Assembly (NCBI RefSeq): GCF_001625305.1
Contig: NW_017804398.1
Span: forward strand, 1,405,849-1,469,848
Direction: 5' to 3'
Origin: Branchiostoma belcheri
Taxonomy: Eukaryota > Chordata > Leptocardii > Amphioxiformes > Branchiostomatidae
Length of the DNA stretch: 64,000 nt
Shown here piece by piece: positions 61,211-64,000 of the stretch; within the stretch, counting starts at the first letter, position 1, and every line of letters begins with the position of its first letter. The notes under the pieces are model-generated. The model did not search any database, was not told where the DNA came from, and worked only from the letters and a program-made list of their open reading frames with translations. The translations under genes and the position numbers were made by a program.

Positions 61211-61994
61211 GGTGTCATGGAGGCAGCCGCATGGCAAGCCGCTGGTATGTTGTTAAGGTAAAAGGTCTCTAATAACCTACCAAATCAATTCACGAACTAA
61301 GGTAATATTACATGTATGCCAAAATTCCACCAAAGCTTCTTGGAAACCCAGGAGCTGTGTCTGCTAGGCAAATACATGTAGTTTAATGTAGCCTCAAGAT
61401 TTATTACATGATGCTGCTATACTATACATCCTGCAACAAACTTTTCTGTTCTGTGACCTTTCCAGAAACAATTTATGAGTGTAGTGATAATTAATCTTTT
61501 ATTACTATGTGTGTGGGTGGGTGTGTTCACATGTGCTTCCAAGTTTCCATGAATTCTTCTTAATGGCTGCTAATGGGGTGTTTTTGTTTATGTTGCAGTT
61601 CTTGCCATATGTCTGGATGATATAGTGTTGTTTACTAAATATTGTTATTACTGACATCAATAAAAACTGTTTTTTCATTTGCTATTTTCTATGTGAATAC
61701 CTTTTTATTCTGTTTATCCATTGACTCAATGTTGAAACATATACTGAGAGTGCAGACATTGATGGGATGTGCATGTACAGGTGTACTGAGAAAATCTCTT
61801 GAATGCAATAAGCTGACAAAAAATGTGCAGCTGACCAAAACACCCCCTTGACATTTCCGAAAAACCTTTGTAACACCCTGGCGACCTCTTGACTGGCTCC
61901 ACTACTGATTTACCCAGCCAAGCTGTGTCTCAAACTTCTTGAAGAGCTTGCTGGGAAAACTCCAGATCTAATGCCTCCAACTGCTCTTTTGTAC

Positions 61995-62206
61995 CTGCCA
62001 ACCCTTCAGATACAAAGGTGTGATTACTAGGAAAGAAGTGGCCAAAGTTCTCAACTTTCTATTGACCGAATGTACAGGTGGCTAGCTTCTGTTGAAAAGG
62101 TAAAATTTCAAGGACTTCTTTAATTGATCCAAAAGAATTTTCTTTGTGTTTACAATTTCAACAATTTTTTGTTTCAAAGCATCTGTCCACCATCCTTTGT
62201 GATTTT
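61995..62206 (-). CDS. Candidate upstream exons of the same minus-strand gene
   Basis: 62206-62154 follows a strong acceptor (TTATTTTCTTGTAG) and reads NHKGWWTDALKQKIVEI before GTAAAC. 62058-61995 reads KVENFGHFFPSNHTFVSEGL plus A before GCAG|GTACAA. Phases would allow 62206-62154 to join 62058-61995 and then 60927. The acceptor at 62059 is weak, and the 62206 frame continues open for about 40 codons past the proposed donor. The WWTDALKQK segment also resembles the WW-x4-4 motif found between endonuclease and reverse transcriptase in non-LTR elements, so a retroelement remnant is the main alternative. Confidence 0.25.
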
Positions 62207-62511
62207 CTACAAGAAAATAATACATTGCCATTATACTGAAACTGAAAAGCAAAAATTAATCTTTGTCTTTACAGATTCAGAATTTAAGAAGACATAATCA
62301 TAAAGCTCTGAATGCAGCAGATGTATTCTTTACAAGGTTTACGTTATTCCTTTGCTCACACTTTGCTTCATTTACATTAAATTACAGGAAGTGTGACGCT
62401 TCTTCAGATACAAGTCACCTGTTGCTAAGCAGTTTAACAATCGTCAGGACTGATCATCAGGTACCTTCATCACAGATCACATATCATACATATATACATC
62501 ATAAACGCAGT

Positions 62512-62645
62512 CTCCAAGCAGAGGCTAGGCTTGTTTTGGACATGTTTAGGTAAGAAATGGTGTACCCAAAGAAAGCTAGCAAAATATACACCCATACAGA
62601 CAGCCGAAAATAAACGGCCAAAACAAGCCTAACATCTGCTTGGAG
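62512..62645. repeat. 28-bp inverted repeat around a 78-bp spacer
   Basis: The segment 62512-62539 (starting CTCCAAGCAGAGGCTAGGCT) matches the inverse of 62618-62645 at 26 of 28 positions. CTCCAAGCAGAG also occurs at 37909-37920, so this is a dispersed family. The spacer holds a TATTTTCGGCTG-type stretch but no ORF. Confidence 0.7.
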
Positions 62646-63536
62646 AGTATTTTACTGATGACGATTTTGTCACAAGTGCAAGCCAGAATGAAACATGTGC
62701 CAAGATGTCTTTCTTCTCCAAGTCCGTGGATTAATGAGGAATTGAAGCCATGTTTTATTACCGTAGAACAGTCTGGTGGGCTTAACTGTGCAAAGAAAGG
62801 ATGCCATATTTTATTTCCTTCCAGACATTTGTAATAAATTACCACAAAAGGTGACAGGAAGAATTATTGCTTAGTAACAAAGGGAGGGGTCACCAAAGAA
62901 TGACAAAGTTGTAGAAAATGGGTAGAATTACCATTCAATTCTTGTCGCAAACGTTTTTTTAATCAAATAATTATGTATTACATTCAAGTCTAGAACCTTT
63001 CTATGTTGGTTACTATTTAATCAAAGGTACACTGACTCATGAATAAATCTTACTTCTCTTCATTAACTGCAGCAATCATAGTGCATATCAGTTGTATGAT
63101 AAGACTAGTCAAACAATAAGACAAAGGAGCTCTGTGGCCCAATATTTGCCCCTGTCTCCTGGTATGTTTATACGATATGTTTCATTGTCCCTACAGCCAA
63201 CGGCTAACAGGTGTCATTGAAAATCATGCCTTGAACTTTTGACACCTGTCTTAAGTCATTACAGGAACAAGACGACAGCGTTAGCTAATGACCAAGAAGT
63301 CCGAGTTGTGTGAACGCATAAGCGTGAAAGTTAACATGCAAACAGTTGGAAGTAATGCTCTTACAATGGGGGAATTATTTTGTTAGGATACCGTAAATGG
63401 CCACCTCTACACTACCCATTGGTTGTGGGATTACTCCGTACTTCTGGCCAAGTCTGTTTCCAGGCTAACAAGTTATCTTACTCCCACAATAGAACTGCTA
63501 TTTGATAAGCAATTTCTATAGAGCTATTATCTAATG
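62646..63536. other. No gene seen
   Basis: A/T-rich sequence. If the minus-strand gene ending at 59254 is real, its upstream exons or introns should lie here or beyond the window, but I could not pick out an exon. Confidence 0.4.
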
Positions 63537-63746
63537 AGGGCCTACAAGGGGGGGTAGTGATTACGAATTACGCAAAATTTTCGCTGCCGATTACGAATTA
63601 CGTTAAAGTCTCAGAGCTGATTACAACTTTACGATTTGCGGCTAATGTCCGATTACGAATTACGATGATTTTTTTGGAGGCTGCCTACGAATTACGAAGT
63701 CTAAAATGGCCTGATTACGAATTACGAAAAAGGGCTTGCAGGCCCT
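63537..63746. mobile_element. 210-bp hAT-like MITE with internal GATTACGAATTACG array
   Basis: The left end AGGGCCTACAAG is inverted at the right as CTTGCAGGCCCT. Flanks ATCTAATG (63529-63536) and CTCTAATG (63747-63754) agree at 7 of 8 bases, fitting the 8-bp target duplication of hAT elements, as does the AGGG terminus. Inside, GATTACGAATTACG or close variants occur at least four times at irregular spacing, with further ACGAATTACG copies. Non-coding; the 73-codon ORF is incidental. Confidence 0.75.
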
Positions 63747-64000
63747 CTCTAATGTGTCACACAGGTCTCTTGATTTAAAAAAATACTGCAGTTCATACTC
63801 CAATTTAAAAACTGCAATTTGGATGGACAACGCTTTGCACTTGCAATTGATACAGCAGGAAGATCATTTTCTTGGTTCCACAACAATTAAGTGCTCCTTC
63901 ATTTTTGTAAAATGTGTGGAGACTAGATATATTAAAGAGAATGATGGCACAGACCGTACGAAGTGATGTTGCATTGCATGCCATGATGCAGGTTCCTAGG

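Noticed and set aside
1..64000. tRNA, rRNA, CRISPR array or bacterial-type operon
   Set aside because: No tRNA B-box with a matching A-box, no rRNA-like block and no regularly spaced identical repeats; the spliced genes show this is nuclear animal DNA.

Overview
The window is nuclear DNA of an intron-rich invertebrate, most likely a cephalochordate (amphioxus, Branchiostoma-like). The reasons are: spliced genes with vertebrate-like protein sequences, abundant TACATGTA-type A/T-rich filler, many short inverted-repeat transposons, and two 20-base N gaps. Each gap is flanked by near-identical blocks, as expected when two divergent haplotypes are assembled in tandem. Species assignment is inference; coding exons were read directly from splice sites and reading frame.

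Layout. (1) 1-5.4 kb: possibly the terminal exon and long 3' UTR of a plus-strand gene entering from the left, with AATAAA near 2263; otherwise no gene. (2) 5.4-21.96 kb, minus strand: a complete NT5C2-type cytosolic purine 5'-nucleotidase (17 coding exons plus a 5' noncoding exon), with the three HAD motifs and an acidic tail. Its exon 12 appears twice because a block is repeated around the gap at 10110-10129. One copy of the block carries a 1.33-kb inverted-repeat element that the other lacks. (3) About 21.96-22.07 kb: a probable bidirectional promoter. (4) 22.5-25.0 kb, plus strand: a weakly supported two-exon small ORF, then COX19 (mitochondrial twin-CX9C copper/redox assembly factor) and MMTAG2/C1orf35-like, both single-exon here and 187 bp apart. 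(5) 24.8-27.5 kb: a second repeated block around the gap at 25957-25976, giving a truncated second MMTAG2 3' end. This copy carries a 333-bp fold-back insertion with a 14-bp flanking direct repeat and a hammerhead-core-like motif. (6) 27.5-59.1 kb: no gene I can support; transposon remnants, a perfect 42-bp palindrome, a 733-bp inverted-repeat element and small tandem repeats. (7) 59.1-62.2 kb, minus strand: the 3' end of an unidentified multi-exon gene absent from simple ORF lists. Five successive exons keep phase, end in a stop and are followed by AATAAA; the product ends in beta-propeller-like sequence. (8) 63.5-63.75 kb: a hAT-like short element packed with a repeated 14-mer.

The identified genes are housekeeping: nucleotide turnover (NT5C2), cytochrome oxidase assembly (COX19) and a nuclear basic/RS-like protein (MMTAG2). 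They are not an obvious pathway. No convincing new biochemical system was found. The most interesting items are the presence/absence mobile elements shown by the two duplicate blocks, the two hammerhead-like motifs of shared architecture, the symmetric 45-nt extra exon in NT5C2, and the hidden minus-strand gene.
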